Assembly (NCBI GenBank): GCA_013043685.1
Contig: JABDNT010000070.1
Coordinates: 1 to 43,066 of the forward strand
Direction: 5' to 3'
DNA from: Flavobacteriaceae bacterium
Lineage (GTDB): Bacteria; Bacteroidota; Bacteroidia; Flavobacteriales; Flavobacteriaceae
Length of the DNA stretch: 43,066 nucleotides
Positions within the stretch are counted from its first letter, which is position 1. Each line of letters opens with the position of its first letter. This document shows positions 33,681 through 42,766 of the stretch, one piece after another. Both the position numbers and the translations under genes were made by a program. The notes under the pieces were generated by a model. It did not search any database and was not told the DNA's origin. It saw nothing but the letters and a program-made list of their open reading frames with translations.

Positions 33681-35314
33681 ATTTTCTGGTCTTCATTCAT
33701 GATAGAGGCTATCCCTTCAAGTGGAATAACCGCCCAAAGCGGACGCGCATTCATTTCGTATCCCAATTCGTACACTGCTTTTTCTAGCATGGCGTACTTC
33801 AGCATAAAAATACGTTCCTGGTTATAACCAATATTCAGGTTTGCCTCCTGCACCAACCGGGTATAAGTGTACAGGAATACGCCAATGAAATACCGATACA
33901 GGCATTCACCTGCTTTGTATAGTTGCTCTTGAGGGAAAGGGTATTTATCACCGTTATTGAAAATCGTGGCGTATACGGCGTAATGGAAGGAACGGAACAT
34001 ACCAGCGACGTCTTTCAGCGGTGGCTGTTTCACCACGCGGTCACGTATAGTGCTTTCAGGCTCGCCTTCAAAATCCAGGATATAAAAATCGTTGTCGGTC
34101 ACTAAAACCTGTCCCAGGTGATAATCCCCGTGTACCCGTATGCGTTCGCCTTTTAGTTTTGTCCAGTCATAAGCGAGAAAGCGTTTCCGTATTTCGTTCT
34201 TATGTTCAAGGAACTGTTTGGCGAGTCTCAATGTATCACCTTTCAGTTTGTGCATGTTGTTTTCTACTATATTCAGCCGGTTCTGAAACTGATATAGCAA
34301 ACGGTTTTTCAGCCACACCTCGTAATCCATATTAAAATGCTGAGGAGTGAAATTAGTGTCTTCAAATTCCGAACCCAGGGCGATATGCATTTCGGCTGTA
34401 CGCTGGGCAAGTTTCTGCAATTTTTGAAAAATATCCAGGCCGGCCCAATCAATGATCTCATGCGGCACATCTTTTAGCGGAAGGCGCTCAAACATCGGGG
34501 TGACCGGAAGAGCGTCGATGTTAATGTTCTTCTGACTTAGATTATTAAATATTCCATCCAGTTTATCCAGTGTATATTCCCAGGCGTCCCCCTTATTTTC
34601 GACCATCTCCTGCATGAGCGCAATGGTAATTACCAGGTTGTCCGTATCAATAATATTCAAGCTTCCCAGGTAAGCCGGAGTATTTTTAAATCCTTTTTTA
34701 TCGGAAAGGAAGAGGGACATCTCATAGTCGGGATTCTTATTGGCATAGATCCTCCGGAAAAATTTTATCACACAGGTATCGTTAATGATAACCGAAGTAT
34801 TACTTTGTTCCATACCCATATTTCGCGAAGACTTGAATTCGGTCTCCTTTAGTCTTTCCCCCTTGTGGTATTGCACGCGGGTCGTGTCGTTGGGCATTGC
34901 ATTCAGAATTCGTTCGAAAACAACTTTTCGGAACGCATCCAGGTTTATCGCATCTATGATGTAACCTTCAGTTCCCTGAATACTGATAGGCAGAATGCGA
35001 TCGTTTGTAGCATAATCCTCATCGGTAACGAATGCAATGGGAATGAAGTAATGCTGGTAAAAGGCCTCTTCGAAGTTCACTTCAAGGATTAGTCCATAAT
35101 ACATTTCCTCTTTGCGCTGAATCCTGAAATACTCGGTTAGTTCAATGTATTTCAGTTTGCTGGATTTCCCCCCGTACCATCGTTGTTTCTGAATATAATC
35201 TTCCAGCACTTCAGAGAGAAACATATTCACGAAATCATCATTATCCATCAATTCTTCCCAGGGGAGATCGAAATTAGACCGCTTTTTTGTTTTAGAAGTT
35301 TCCAGTTTTGCCAT
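33677..35314 (-). CDS. mak: Maltokinase (ATP-dependent maltose-1-phosphate synthesis)
   Basis: The 545-residue protein resembles maltokinases (Mak/Pep2): an N-terminal cap (RWYGGKSSKLKYIELTEYF), then an aminoglycoside-phosphotransferase-like kinase fold with the catalytic Asp in RVHGDYHLGQVL and the metal-binding Asp in YILDFEGEPES. It makes maltose-1-phosphate, the donor used by GlgE, whose gene lies upstream with a 1-nt overlap (TAATG). In many bacteria this domain is fused to trehalose synthase; here it is free-standing. Cytoplasmic. Confidence 0.92.
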   Translation of the reverse strand: MAKLETSKTKKRSNFDLPWEELMDNDDFVNMFLSEVLEDYIQKQRWYGGKSSKLKYIELTEYFRIQRKEEMYYGLILEVNFEEAFYQHYFIPIAFVTDEDYATNDRILPISIQGTEGYIIDAINLDAFRKVVFERILNAMPNDTTRVQYHKGERLKETEFKSSRNMGMEQSNTSVIINDTCVIKFFRRIYANKNPDYEMSLFLSDKKGFKNTPAYLGSLNIIDTDNLVITIALMQEMVENKGDAWEYTLDKLDGIFNNLSQKNINIDALPVTPMFERLPLKDVPHEIIDWAGLDIFQKLQKLAQRTAEMHIALGSEFEDTNFTPQHFNMDYEVWLKNRLLYQFQNRLNIVENNMHKLKGDTLRLAKQFLEHKNEIRKRFLAYDWTKLKGERIRVHGDYHLGQVLVTDNDFYILDFEGEPESTIRDRVVKQPPLKDVAGMFRSFHYAVYATIFNNGDKYPFPQEQLYKAGECLYRYFIGVFLYTYTRLVQEANLNIGYNQERIFMLKYAMLEKAVYELGYEMNARPLWAVIPLEGIASIMNEDQKI

Positions 35315-37254
35315 TATTTCCCGATTTTAAATAAATGGAAAGGTAGTGCGGGATGTAGTTCTACAAAATTCCACTCCTTGTCCCAGTGATAGCTGCTACC
35401 GGTAATAAGATCTGTAACGCTGATCCTCTGACCTTCCTGCACGCCTAATTCGCCCATCGGCAGTTGTACCCATCCGTTTTGCGGGTAGTGCGGATCCAGG
35501 TTAACGATCATCAACGTTTCATCTTCCCGGTCGTCACTGTACTTATGGTAAGCCAGTATTTGTTCATTTTCAATCGACAGGAACTGTATGTTTTTTGTTT
35601 GCTGAAGCGATGTATGCTCCTTTCGGATCATATTAATTTTTGTGATCAGGGTAGTAAGCTTGTTTTGTTTTTCCCAATCCCAGTGGCGTATCTGAAATTT
35701 TTCTGAATCTAAATATTCTTCTCTGCCCGGAAGTGCGGCACTCACCATTTGTTCGAATACCGGACCATACACCCCAGTGTTCGAACTTAAAGTGGCGGCA
35801 AGGAAATAGCGCTGTAAATGCATAGCTTCGTTTCCGCTCTGAAGTGACCATGGATTGATGTCCGGTGTATTTGGCCAGAAATTAGGACGGAAGAAATATT
35901 GCTGATCCGTCTTGGTTAATTCTTCCATGTACTCGATCAACTCATGCTTGGAATTGCGCCAGGTAAAGTATGTATATGACTGCGTGAATCCCTGCTTCGC
36001 AAGCTGATGCATTATTTTGGGGCGCGTAAATGCTTCTGAAAGGAATAAGATGTCTTTGTGTTTCTTCTTTACTTCGGAAATCAACCAACCCCAGAAATAG
36101 AAAGGTTTGGTATGTGGATTATCCACACGGAATACCTTGATCCCGCATTCTTCGATCCAGTATAAGGCAGTGTCCAGCATATCCTTCCATAAATTCTTCC
36201 AGTCCCCGCTCTCAAAATGTATGGGCAGGATATCCTGATACTTTTTCGGTGGGTTTTCGGCGTACTGTACGGTTCCGTCGGGTCGCCATTTAAACCACTC
36301 AGGATGATCCTTTACCCAAGGATGGTCCGGGGCAGCCTGAAGGGCAAAATCCATAGCGATCTCTATACCTAGTTTTTCAGCTGCCTTTACGAGGTCTTTA
36401 AAATCTTTCAGAGACCCCAATTCTGGATGAATATCCTTATGTCCCCCTAGTTTGGAGCCTATACCCCAGGTTGATCCTACATCGTCTTTCTTCGCAACTG
36501 TGGTATTATTCTTCCCTTTTCGGTTCACTTCGCCAATAGGATGTATTGGCGGGAAGTAGAGCGTGTCGAAGCCCATACTCGCTACCCTGGGTAATAGTCT
36601 TTCACAATCCTTGAAAGTTCCGTGTTTTCCTTCTTCATCGGAAGCGGAACGGGGAAAAAATTCGTACCAAGTACTATAACGTGCCTTCAGGCGGTCAACA
36701 TATACTGTGAATACCTGGGATTCGTTATGAAGTAATTTTGTTGGATGCTTAACAAGTAACCGGTGAAGCTTGTCCGATTGCGCCATTTCAGTTGCTTTCT
36801 CGTAGGCACCCGGATGACGAAAGGAGGCGATACAATCCAATAAAAATGTCTTATCGTTTTTCGCAGCACCTTCAATAATTACCTCCAGCAGCATCGCTCC
36901 TTCAAGCAATTCGGAATTCACTGTCTGCCCGTCCTCAATTTTTCGCTGTATACCGTGTTGCCAGTTCAATGCATGGTCAACCCACCCTTGTATCTTGTAC
37001 TGGTAAAACCCTTGTTTATTTACCTGAAAAGAACTATTCCATTGGTCATTTTCGGCAGGGTGCATCCGTGTTTCCTTCCAGCTTTTTTCCTTTTCATGTT
37101 TAAAAAGCACGGAAGCGGCTATCACATCGTGACCATCGGCAAATATATCGGCAGTAACAGGGATTATTTCATTTACAACACTCTTTAGCGGGAATTCACC
37201 ACAATTGATAAGCGGGGTAATATTTTCAATAATAACCCTGGACTGGTTATACAT
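35314..37254 (-). CDS. glgE: Alpha-1,4-glucan:maltose-1-phosphate maltosyltransferase
   Basis: The 646-residue GH13_3 enzyme extends alpha-1,4-glucan with maltosyl units from maltose-1-phosphate. N-terminal domain: SRVIIENITPLINCGEFPLKSV. Barrel motifs: DTLYFPPIHPIGEVNRKGKNN, GSKLGGHKDIHPELGSLKDF, nucleophile Asp in KVFRVDNPHTKPF, and acid/base Glu in ILFLSEAFTRP. I chose ATG 37252-37254 because family members begin near this point; an upstream ATG at 37293 would add 13 residues (MFHIFTPRKNQSN). It is the first gene of the glgE - mak - glgB - GH31 run. Confidence 0.95.
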   Translation of the reverse strand: MYNQSRVIIENITPLINCGEFPLKSVVNEIIPVTADIFADGHDVIAASVLFKHEKEKSWKETRMHPAENDQWNSSFQVNKQGFYQYKIQGWVDHALNWQHGIQRKIEDGQTVNSELLEGAMLLEVIIEGAAKNDKTFLLDCIASFRHPGAYEKATEMAQSDKLHRLLVKHPTKLLHNESQVFTVYVDRLKARYSTWYEFFPRSASDEEGKHGTFKDCERLLPRVASMGFDTLYFPPIHPIGEVNRKGKNNTTVAKKDDVGSTWGIGSKLGGHKDIHPELGSLKDFKDLVKAAEKLGIEIAMDFALQAAPDHPWVKDHPEWFKWRPDGTVQYAENPPKKYQDILPIHFESGDWKNLWKDMLDTALYWIEECGIKVFRVDNPHTKPFYFWGWLISEVKKKHKDILFLSEAFTRPKIMHQLAKQGFTQSYTYFTWRNSKHELIEYMEELTKTDQQYFFRPNFWPNTPDINPWSLQSGNEAMHLQRYFLAATLSSNTGVYGPVFEQMVSAALPGREEYLDSEKFQIRHWDWEKQNKLTTLITKINMIRKEHTSLQQTKNIQFLSIENEQILAYHKYSDDREDETLMIVNLDPHYPQNGWVQLPMGELGVQEGQRISVTDLITGSSYHWDKEWNFVELHPALPFHLFKIGK

Positions 37255-37447
37255 ATTCGATTGGTTTTTTCTGGGCGTAAAGATATGAAACATAGCCTAT
37301 TTACGGCGCATATTGGATCAAAACCTACTACAACGTTGGAGTAAAAGGGACAGGGACTACAATAAGGAAGTTAATTTGATTTTAGTCTCCATAATGTCTC
37401 GCGAGGAACTATGATAAGAGTTTCGATTATTAAACCGAATAAAAAAA

Positions 37448-37468
37448 GCGGCTCGCATTACGAGCCGC
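37448..37468 (-). terminator. Rho-independent terminator of the LRR gene
   Basis: A perfect 8-bp GC-rich stem, GCGGCTCG / CGAGCCGC, with loop CATTA. On the minus strand it is followed by seven T residues (complement of 37441-37447). It lies 26 nt after the LRR gene stop. Confidence 0.92.
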
Positions 37469-37494
37469 CCTTAATACTTATACGTTTTTATATC

Positions 37495-38202
37495 TTATTC
37501 GTTGTCATCGCTCGTTTCAATTGCGATAACCGATTTAGCCGCAGGGACTATACCTGTATCATTGAAATCCAGTTTAGCCGTGTTCGACATCAGGATCACG
37601 GAAAAATGTTCCGTATTGCTGAAGTTGTTTTCAGCGATCATTACTTCCTTTAAGTTAGTTAGCTGAGACATTTCTGAGGGAAGTTCCCCGGATAGTTTAT
37701 TATCGAATACGTTGAAAACCTCTAAATTTTTCAAATATTTCAACGATCCGGGTAAAGTTCCCGTCAAATAGTTGCTGCTCAAATGCAGTTGCTTAAGATC
37801 TTTAAGTTTACCCAGAGTTTCAGGTATGTTTCCTGATAATTCATTCCCGTTAAAGGCTAGCATTTCCAAATGATCTAAATTTCCTAAAGAGGCGGGTAAT
37901 TCCCCAGAAATCCTATTAAAGGATAATTCCAGGATTCTTAGATTTTTCAAATTGCCTAACGATTCTGGTAGAGTACCACTAATGTTGTTGAACAAAAGGC
38001 TTAGGCCTGTAACCGTATTATTTTCTACGGTAACACCCTGCCAGTCGGTAACCGGCATAGTGATATCCCATGATTGGTTCCATTGGTCTCCATGAGTGGA
38101 ATGGTAAAAATCGAGTAGGGCTTGTTTTTCTGCTGGGGCAACTTGCGCGCTTAAAACTACCGTCATTAGTAGCAGGAGCAAGCTAGAAATTGATTTTTTC
38201 AT
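37495..38202 (-). CDS. Exported leucine-rich repeat protein, plant-type repeats
   Basis: The 235-residue protein has a signal peptide (residues 1-19, ending LSAQ). A cap (EKQALLDFYHSTHGDQWNQSWD) precedes about five 24-residue repeats of the plant/bacterial LxLxxNxLxGxIPxxLGxL type (SFNRISGELPASLGNLDHLE, NGNELSGNIPETLGKLKDLK, SSNYLTGTLPGSLKYLKNLE). No C-terminal sorting domain is seen. Probably periplasmic or surface protein that binds other proteins. The ATG at 38200-38202 is supported by the signal peptide. Confidence 0.9.
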   Translation of the reverse strand: MKKSISSLLLLLMTVVLSAQVAPAEKQALLDFYHSTHGDQWNQSWDITMPVTDWQGVTVENNTVTGLSLLFNNISGTLPESLGNLKNLRILELSFNRISGELPASLGNLDHLEMLAFNGNELSGNIPETLGKLKDLKQLHLSSNYLTGTLPGSLKYLKNLEVFNVFDNKLSGELPSEMSQLTNLKEVMIAENNFSNTEHFSVILMSNTAKLDFNDTGIVPAAKSVIAIETSDDNE

Positions 38203-38296
38203 TGGTTGAGGTTCAGAAATTACTTACAATAATGCCCAAATAACGCTATTAACTCGCTAATTGACAAAAAAATTCGATGAAATGCACAATTAAATT

Positions 38297-38941
38297 TTAG
38301 TTTTGTGCGATTTTTTGTAGGAAGTTCCCGGAAACCTCATGGGTTCCGTCAAAAACTTCGATTTTCAACTTATCACGGAATAAGTTGGAACCTCTTAATG
38401 TTTCCTCTGTTTTGCGTGCCTCTGTAATGTATTCGTCCTTATCGCCGTAGATATATGTCACATCTGTTTCCGGATGCATATAATCGAAATCTTCCGGTTT
38501 CAATTCTTTCGGAATACCTCCGGAATGTAAAATGAGATGATCGCATTGGATTTTTCGACTCGCAAGCCATCGAGAAGCGATGGAAACACCTTGAGAATAG
38601 CCAAGGACAATGAACCGGCTGTCCGATGAAATGGGTTCAGCTTCACAAACCGCATCTATATAATTTAGAACATTCTTGGTTTCTTCTGAAGTATCCTCTC
38701 TTGTGAGCCAGGATGCACCTACATGTTTAAATTCAGGCCCAATATAATACTTGGAGGGAGCCTGAGGTGCGATGATAAAGTTCTCTTCTGAATTCAAATC
38801 GGAAAAATACCTCGTGAAATACCTGCTCAGATACCCCATTCCATGAAATACGAGCCAGATATTCTTAGTTTTCTCCGACAGCGTATTGACCGTGTAATAG
38901 GCGGCTGTTGCATTATAACTTACCCTTTTTTCTAAGGCCAT
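38297..38941 (-). CDS. Alpha/beta hydrolase, serine esterase type
   Basis: ATG 38939-38941 gives 214 residues; the longer frame would need TTG at 38968 and would run through the promoter-like box. The fold is visible: NIWLVFHGMGYLSRYF, FIIAPQAPSKYYIG, nucleophile Ser in VLGYSQGVSIASRW, Asp in YGDKDEYI, and His in DGTHEVS. Such cytoplasmic esterases resemble small carboxylesterases/phospholipases. It is divergent from the menaquinone genes across a short shared upstream region of 42 bp. Substrate unknown. Confidence 0.87.
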   Translation of the reverse strand: MALEKRVSYNATAAYYTVNTLSEKTKNIWLVFHGMGYLSRYFTRYFSDLNSEENFIIAPQAPSKYYIGPEFKHVGASWLTREDTSEETKNVLNYIDAVCEAEPISSDSRFIVLGYSQGVSIASRWLASRKIQCDHLILHSGGIPKELKPEDFDYMHPETDVTYIYGDKDEYITEARKTEETLRGSNLFRDKLKIEVFDGTHEVSGNFLQKIAQN

Positions 38942-38965
38942 TCTGACGCGTGTTTTGTATTTTAG

Positions 38966-38973
38966 CAAATGTA
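38966..38973 (-). promoter_or_regulatory. Candidate -7 box for the esterase gene
   Basis: TACATTTG on the minus strand matches the Bacteroidetes TAnnTTTG -7 consensus exactly and lies 24 nt before the esterase ATG. No clear -33 TTTG was found. Confidence 0.4.
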
Positions 38974-38983
38974 ATTGAAACCC

Positions 38984-39403
38984 ATGAAGAATTCAAAAGA
39001 AGAAACGCTTAAGGCTCTTGCTGCTATGTGCAGAAACACATTGATGGAAACGCTGGAGATCGAGTATACCGACGTATCGGAAGATGCTTTAGTGGCAAGG
39101 ATGCCAGTTACTTCCCGGGTGCATCAACCTGACGGCGTGCTGCATGGTGGAGCTACCGTTGCATTAGCCGAGAGTGTGGGAAGTGCTGCTGCTGTGCTGT
39201 TCCTGGAAGGTAATGAGGTTAGCATCCGGGGGATTGAAATTTCAGCCAACCATGTTAAGGGTATACGGGATGGTTATGTCTATGCCAAAGCACGAATTCT
39301 GCATAAAGGAAGAACTACTCAGCTGTGGTCCATACCGATCGTGAATGAAAACGATGAACTAATCTCTATGGTCAAGCTTACTACCATCACATTGAAAAAG
39401 TAG
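38984..39403 (+). CDS. Hotdog-fold thioesterase, probable DHNA-CoA thioesterase of menaquinone synthesis
   Basis: ATG 38984 gives 139 residues; an in-frame TTG lies three codons upstream. The PaaI-type hotdog fold is clear: SRVHQPDGVLHGGATVALAES contains the HGGA motif and the catalytic Glu, followed by GIEISANHVKGIRDGYVYAKARILHKGR. Hotdog thioesterases that release 1,4-dihydroxy-2-naphthoate from its CoA ester (MenI role) have this form. Its position 4 nt before menF makes that role likely here, though sequence alone cannot exclude another acyl-CoA. Confidence 0.9.
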   Translation: MKNSKEETLKALAAMCRNTLMETLEIEYTDVSEDALVARMPVTSRVHQPDGVLHGGATVALAESVGSAAAVLFLEGNEVSIRGIEISANHVKGIRDGYVYAKARILHKGRTTQLWSIPIVNENDELISMVKLTTITLKK

Positions 39404-39407
39404 AAGG

Positions 39408-40472
39408 ATGAAACAGGATCCTGTACTAAACTCAATTTTATCACATTATCAGAAAAAATTACCCTTCGCGGTATATGCGTTACCCGGGGAAGGGATCATA
39501 TCGGTATTATTGCAGCAAAACGCTCGGCTATATAAAAATGACAACTGGCAGGAAAGTGGATTCACGATGGCTCCCTTTAATCCTGACATCTCCGCTAACT
39601 TTATTCCCGTTTCAAAAAGTAAGTGCTTAAAGTCAGAGTTTATCGGCAAGCCTGTTTTGAACAAAAGTTTTGAATTGATACAAAGCGACTCCGACAGGGA
39701 AGATCATATAGCTCGTGTAAAGAACGCAATAGGTCTTATTAATGCTTCGGAATTGGAAAAAGTGGTCCTGAGCAGGAAACAGGAGATTAAATTAAATGAA
39801 TTCCGAATAACAGATCTGTGTGCAAGCCTTTTTTCAGAATACCCATCGGCATTTCGTTACCTATGGTATCATCCGAAAACCGGCCTATGGTGTGGGGCGA
39901 CACCGGAGTTGTTGCTTAATGTTAAAGAAAATCTATTCGAGACAATGTCATTGGCGGGTACGCGGGCAATTCAATTGAACGGCGGGCAAGAATGGACGCA
40001 AAAGGAATACATGGAACAGCAAATTGTAACAGATGCCATACTCGAGGCTCTCCATCCTTTTGCCCGATCGTTGCAGACTTCTGAGGCCTATACCGTTACA
40101 GCTGGAAATCTGGAACATCTTAGAACAGATATCTCAGGTACTTTGACTACCAGAAAAGAACTTTCCGGGTTGCTTAATGTTTTACATCCCACTCCGGCAG
40201 TATGCGGAAAACCACGAAGTAAAGCTTTGGAATTCATCCGATCCACAGAAGGATATGATAGGTCCTATTATACTGGGTTCGTAGGTTCTGTAGGTGCTGA
40301 GAGCGAACAGATATCTCTTTTTGTTAACCTTCGGTGTATGGCGTTAAATGGAAGAACAGCAACTATTTATACGGGAGGTGGGATCACTGCCGATTCGATT
40401 CCGGAATCCGAATGGATAGAGACGTGTAAAAAGCAGGAGACCATGTTAAAACTACTGAGTCTGTTTCTTTAA
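39408..40472 (+). CDS. menF: Isochorismate synthase
   Basis: The 354-residue chorismate-binding enzyme converts chorismate to isochorismate, the first committed step of menaquinone synthesis. It shows ELEKVVLSRKQEI, CGATPELLL, ETMSLAGTRAI, RTDISGTL, the NVLHPTPAVCGKPR segment, and IYTGGGITADSIPESEWIET (Mg2+-binding Glu residues). The N-terminal region is shorter than in E. coli MenF. A GAAGG ribosome-binding sequence overlaps the thioesterase stop, 4 nt before ATG. menD follows after 31 nt. Confidence 0.93.
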   Translation: MKQDPVLNSILSHYQKKLPFAVYALPGEGIISVLLQQNARLYKNDNWQESGFTMAPFNPDISANFIPVSKSKCLKSEFIGKPVLNKSFELIQSDSDREDHIARVKNAIGLINASELEKVVLSRKQEIKLNEFRITDLCASLFSEYPSAFRYLWYHPKTGLWCGATPELLLNVKENLFETMSLAGTRAIQLNGGQEWTQKEYMEQQIVTDAILEALHPFARSLQTSEAYTVTAGNLEHLRTDISGTLTTRKELSGLLNVLHPTPAVCGKPRSKALEFIRSTEGYDRSYYTGFVGSVGAESEQISLFVNLRCMALNGRTATIYTGGGITADSIPESEWIETCKKQETMLKLLSLFL

Positions 40473-40490
40473 AATCTTCGGCTCGCTTCG

Positions 40491-40498
40491 TACATTTG
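40491..40498 (+). promoter_or_regulatory. TAnnTTTG box just before menD
   Basis: TACATTTG matches the Bacteroidetes -7 consensus exactly, but it lies only 5 nt before the menD ATG. A promoter here would give a nearly leaderless menD transcript. It may be chance. Confidence 0.35.
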
Positions 40499-40503
40499 CA
40501 GGA

Positions 40504-42165
40504 ATGAATTTTTCTAGTAAGCGCCTCTCGCAGACGATCACCCAATTGTGCCTGGTTAAGGAGATTGATCATGTTGTAATTTCACCGGGTTCCAGGAATG
40601 CCCCGCTCACGATTGGTTTCACTGAACATCCTTTTTTTAAAACTTTTAGTATCGTAGATGAAAGGAGTGCGGCTTTCTTTGCGTTAGGGATCGCCCAGCA
40701 AATCAAAAAACCCGTGGCACTGGTATGTACATCTGGATCGGCAATGTTGAATTATTATCCAGCAGTAGCAGAGGCTTTTTATAGTGATATTCCGTTGGTG
40801 GTAATTAGTGCAGACCGACCAGAATATCTCATTGAAGTAGGGGATGGGCAAACAATAAAACAAGAGAACGTTTTCGCCAATCATATCTTATATAGTGCGA
40901 ATTGTAAAGAAGGGGACGAATTTCAGATCCACAATGAAACGGAGGTCAATATAGCTCTTAACACTTCGCTTGAATTACGCGGCCCGGTGCATATTAACGC
41001 TCCATTCGATGAACCGCTATACGAACGACGAAACGATCTTCAGGTACGCCCTCAGCATGTACCTATTCGTATTATAGAAGAGTCAATACCGGATTTCGAA
41101 GAACTTCAAAGTTTATGGAATACATCTGGAAAAAAAATGATCTTAGTGGGTGCTATGAGTCCGGGATCGCTGAACAGCAAAATTGCTGAACGATTGGCAA
41201 GTGATGGTGAAGTCCTTGTGCTAACCGAAACTACCTCGAATGTGCGCCATCCGAACTTCGTCCCGGCAATCGACCAATTGATTTCTGCACTGGAAAATAA
41301 AGAATTCGAAGAACTAAGGCCGGATCTTCTAATCACTTTCGGAGGGATGATTATATCGAAAAGGATAAAGGCTTTTCTGCGAAAATATCCTCCACGACAT
41401 CATTGGCATGTAGACACTAAGAAAGCCTATGATACATTTTTTATACTTTCTCAACATGTAAAGATGTCTCCGAATAGGTTTTTCAAAAACCTACTTAAGG
41501 AAATTGAACCCTCGAAGCCAGCGTATCGTGATACGTGGTTAGCCATTAAAAATCACAGGCTAAAGAAGCACGCCGAGTACCTGGAGGTAATTCCGTACTC
41601 AGATTTTAAGGTTTATTACAATTTATTTGCTTCGATTCCCAAGAATTATCAAGTACAAATCGCCAATAGTGCCGCGGTGCGATATGCACAATTGTTCGAC
41701 CTGGATGAGTCGCTCAAGGTATTTTGTAACCGAGGTACGTCAGGAATTGATGGAAGTACGAGTACGGCAATAGGAGCAGCGTTAGGTTCAAATACAAGGA
41801 CCGTTTTGGTTACGGGTGACCTGAGCTTTTTCTACGACAGCAACGCACTTTGGAATGCGTATATTCCAAAAGATTTTCGAATTATTATAATAAACAACGC
41901 AGGAGGAGGAATTTTTAGAATTCTACCAGGTGCCAAAGAAACAGATCATTTCAAAACGTACTTTGAAACAACTCACGGTTTAAACGCTAAGAATCTAAGT
42001 GAGATGTTCGGAATAGGATATTTGGCGGCTTCCGATGAAAAGCAATTAATGGAATGCCTGGAGGATTTTTATTCGGAATCGGACGTACCCAGGATTCTTG
42101 AGGTCTTTACACCTGCCGAGTTAAACGATAAGATCTTAGTGGATTACTTTGAATTTATACAATGA
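40504..42165 (+). CDS. menD: 2-succinyl-5-enolpyruvyl-6-hydroxy-3-cyclohexene-1-carboxylate synthase
   Basis: The 553-residue thiamine-diphosphate enzyme joins isochorismate and 2-oxoglutarate (SEPHCHC synthase), the step after MenF. Features: VISPGSRNAPLTIGF, CTSGSAMLNYYPAVAEAF with VISADRP, FCNRGTSGIDGSTSTAIGAAL (cofactor region), and VTGDLSFFYDSNALWN with IIINNAGGGIFRILP for metal and pyrophosphate binding. The length is normal. Its end overlaps the convergent small gene at 42155 by 11 nt. menB, often next, is not found here. Confidence 0.96.
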   Translation: MNFSSKRLSQTITQLCLVKEIDHVVISPGSRNAPLTIGFTEHPFFKTFSIVDERSAAFFALGIAQQIKKPVALVCTSGSAMLNYYPAVAEAFYSDIPLVVISADRPEYLIEVGDGQTIKQENVFANHILYSANCKEGDEFQIHNETEVNIALNTSLELRGPVHINAPFDEPLYERRNDLQVRPQHVPIRIIEESIPDFEELQSLWNTSGKKMILVGAMSPGSLNSKIAERLASDGEVLVLTETTSNVRHPNFVPAIDQLISALENKEFEELRPDLLITFGGMIISKRIKAFLRKYPPRHHWHVDTKKAYDTFFILSQHVKMSPNRFFKNLLKEIEPSKPAYRDTWLAIKNHRLKKHAEYLEVIPYSDFKVYYNLFASIPKNYQVQIANSAAVRYAQLFDLDESLKVFCNRGTSGIDGSTSTAIGAALGSNTRTVLVTGDLSFFYDSNALWNAYIPKDFRIIIINNAGGGIFRILPGAKETDHFKTYFETTHGLNAKNLSEMFGIGYLAASDEKQLMECLEDFYSESDVPRILEVFTPAELNDKILVDYFEFIQ

Positions 42166-42592
42166 TCAGACCTTCGATCACATAGTTTGCCCATTTTTTT
42201 GCATCATTCATACTGGTAAATACCTTAAATGGTTTCCTGAAGAATTTTTCTTCTAGCATAGCCGTATTAGCAGCGTAATCGTTGTACGCCACCACTGCAA
42301 TTCCCTTTAAGTTAGGGATCATTTCCAGGTATTTATAGTCGTTAGGATCTACCGAATATGTATTAATTCGATTAGATATGTACACGACTGAACGAAGTCC
42401 TACTGCTTTAACGACTTTCAAGAGAATAGGCATGCCATTGCGAATAGAAATATTCACATTTTCTTTTCCTTCCATGATCACGTATTGATCGTATATATAG
42501 ATATTCCCTAGCTCTGTATTTAAAACTTTTCGTGGAGTATCGGCAAAATCAATTGACGATTTGGTTGACTTATTTGGGGCTGCGGTCATCAT
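42155..42592 (-). CDS. Conserved small protein of unknown function (SpoIIAA-like fold possible)
   Basis: The 145-residue cytoplasmic protein is not recognised with certainty. A variable N-terminus precedes strands and helices (GNIYIYDQYVIMEGKENVNIS, LKGIAVVAYND, KPFKVFTSMNDAKKWANYVI) with an alternating pattern like the SpoIIAA/STAS-like fold, where the C-terminal FxxMxDAxxW helix is typical. It is paralogous to the gene fragment at 42767-43066 with the same order of segments. ATG 42590-42592 (a second ATG follows at once). It overlaps the end of menD by 11 nt, tail to tail. Confidence 0.75.
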   Translation of the reverse strand: MMTAAPNKSTKSSIDFADTPRKVLNTELGNIYIYDQYVIMEGKENVNISIRNGMPILLKVVKAVGLRSVVYISNRINTYSVDPNDYKYLEMIPNLKGIAVVAYNDYAANTAMLEEKFFRKPFKVFTSMNDAKKWANYVIEGLIIV

Positions 42593-42766
42593 TTAATTAG
42601 GAGGCTAATTTGTAAATCTGAAATGAAAGTAGGAAAATACGTCGTGTTGAAAAAATAAATTAAGGTTAATAGTATATTTTTTCGACGAAGTACAAATTTG
42701 AATCGTCAAGGCGCAAAACCTATATGTAAATTCCTACACGATTTATGTTTTTAATCAAGTTGAGTT

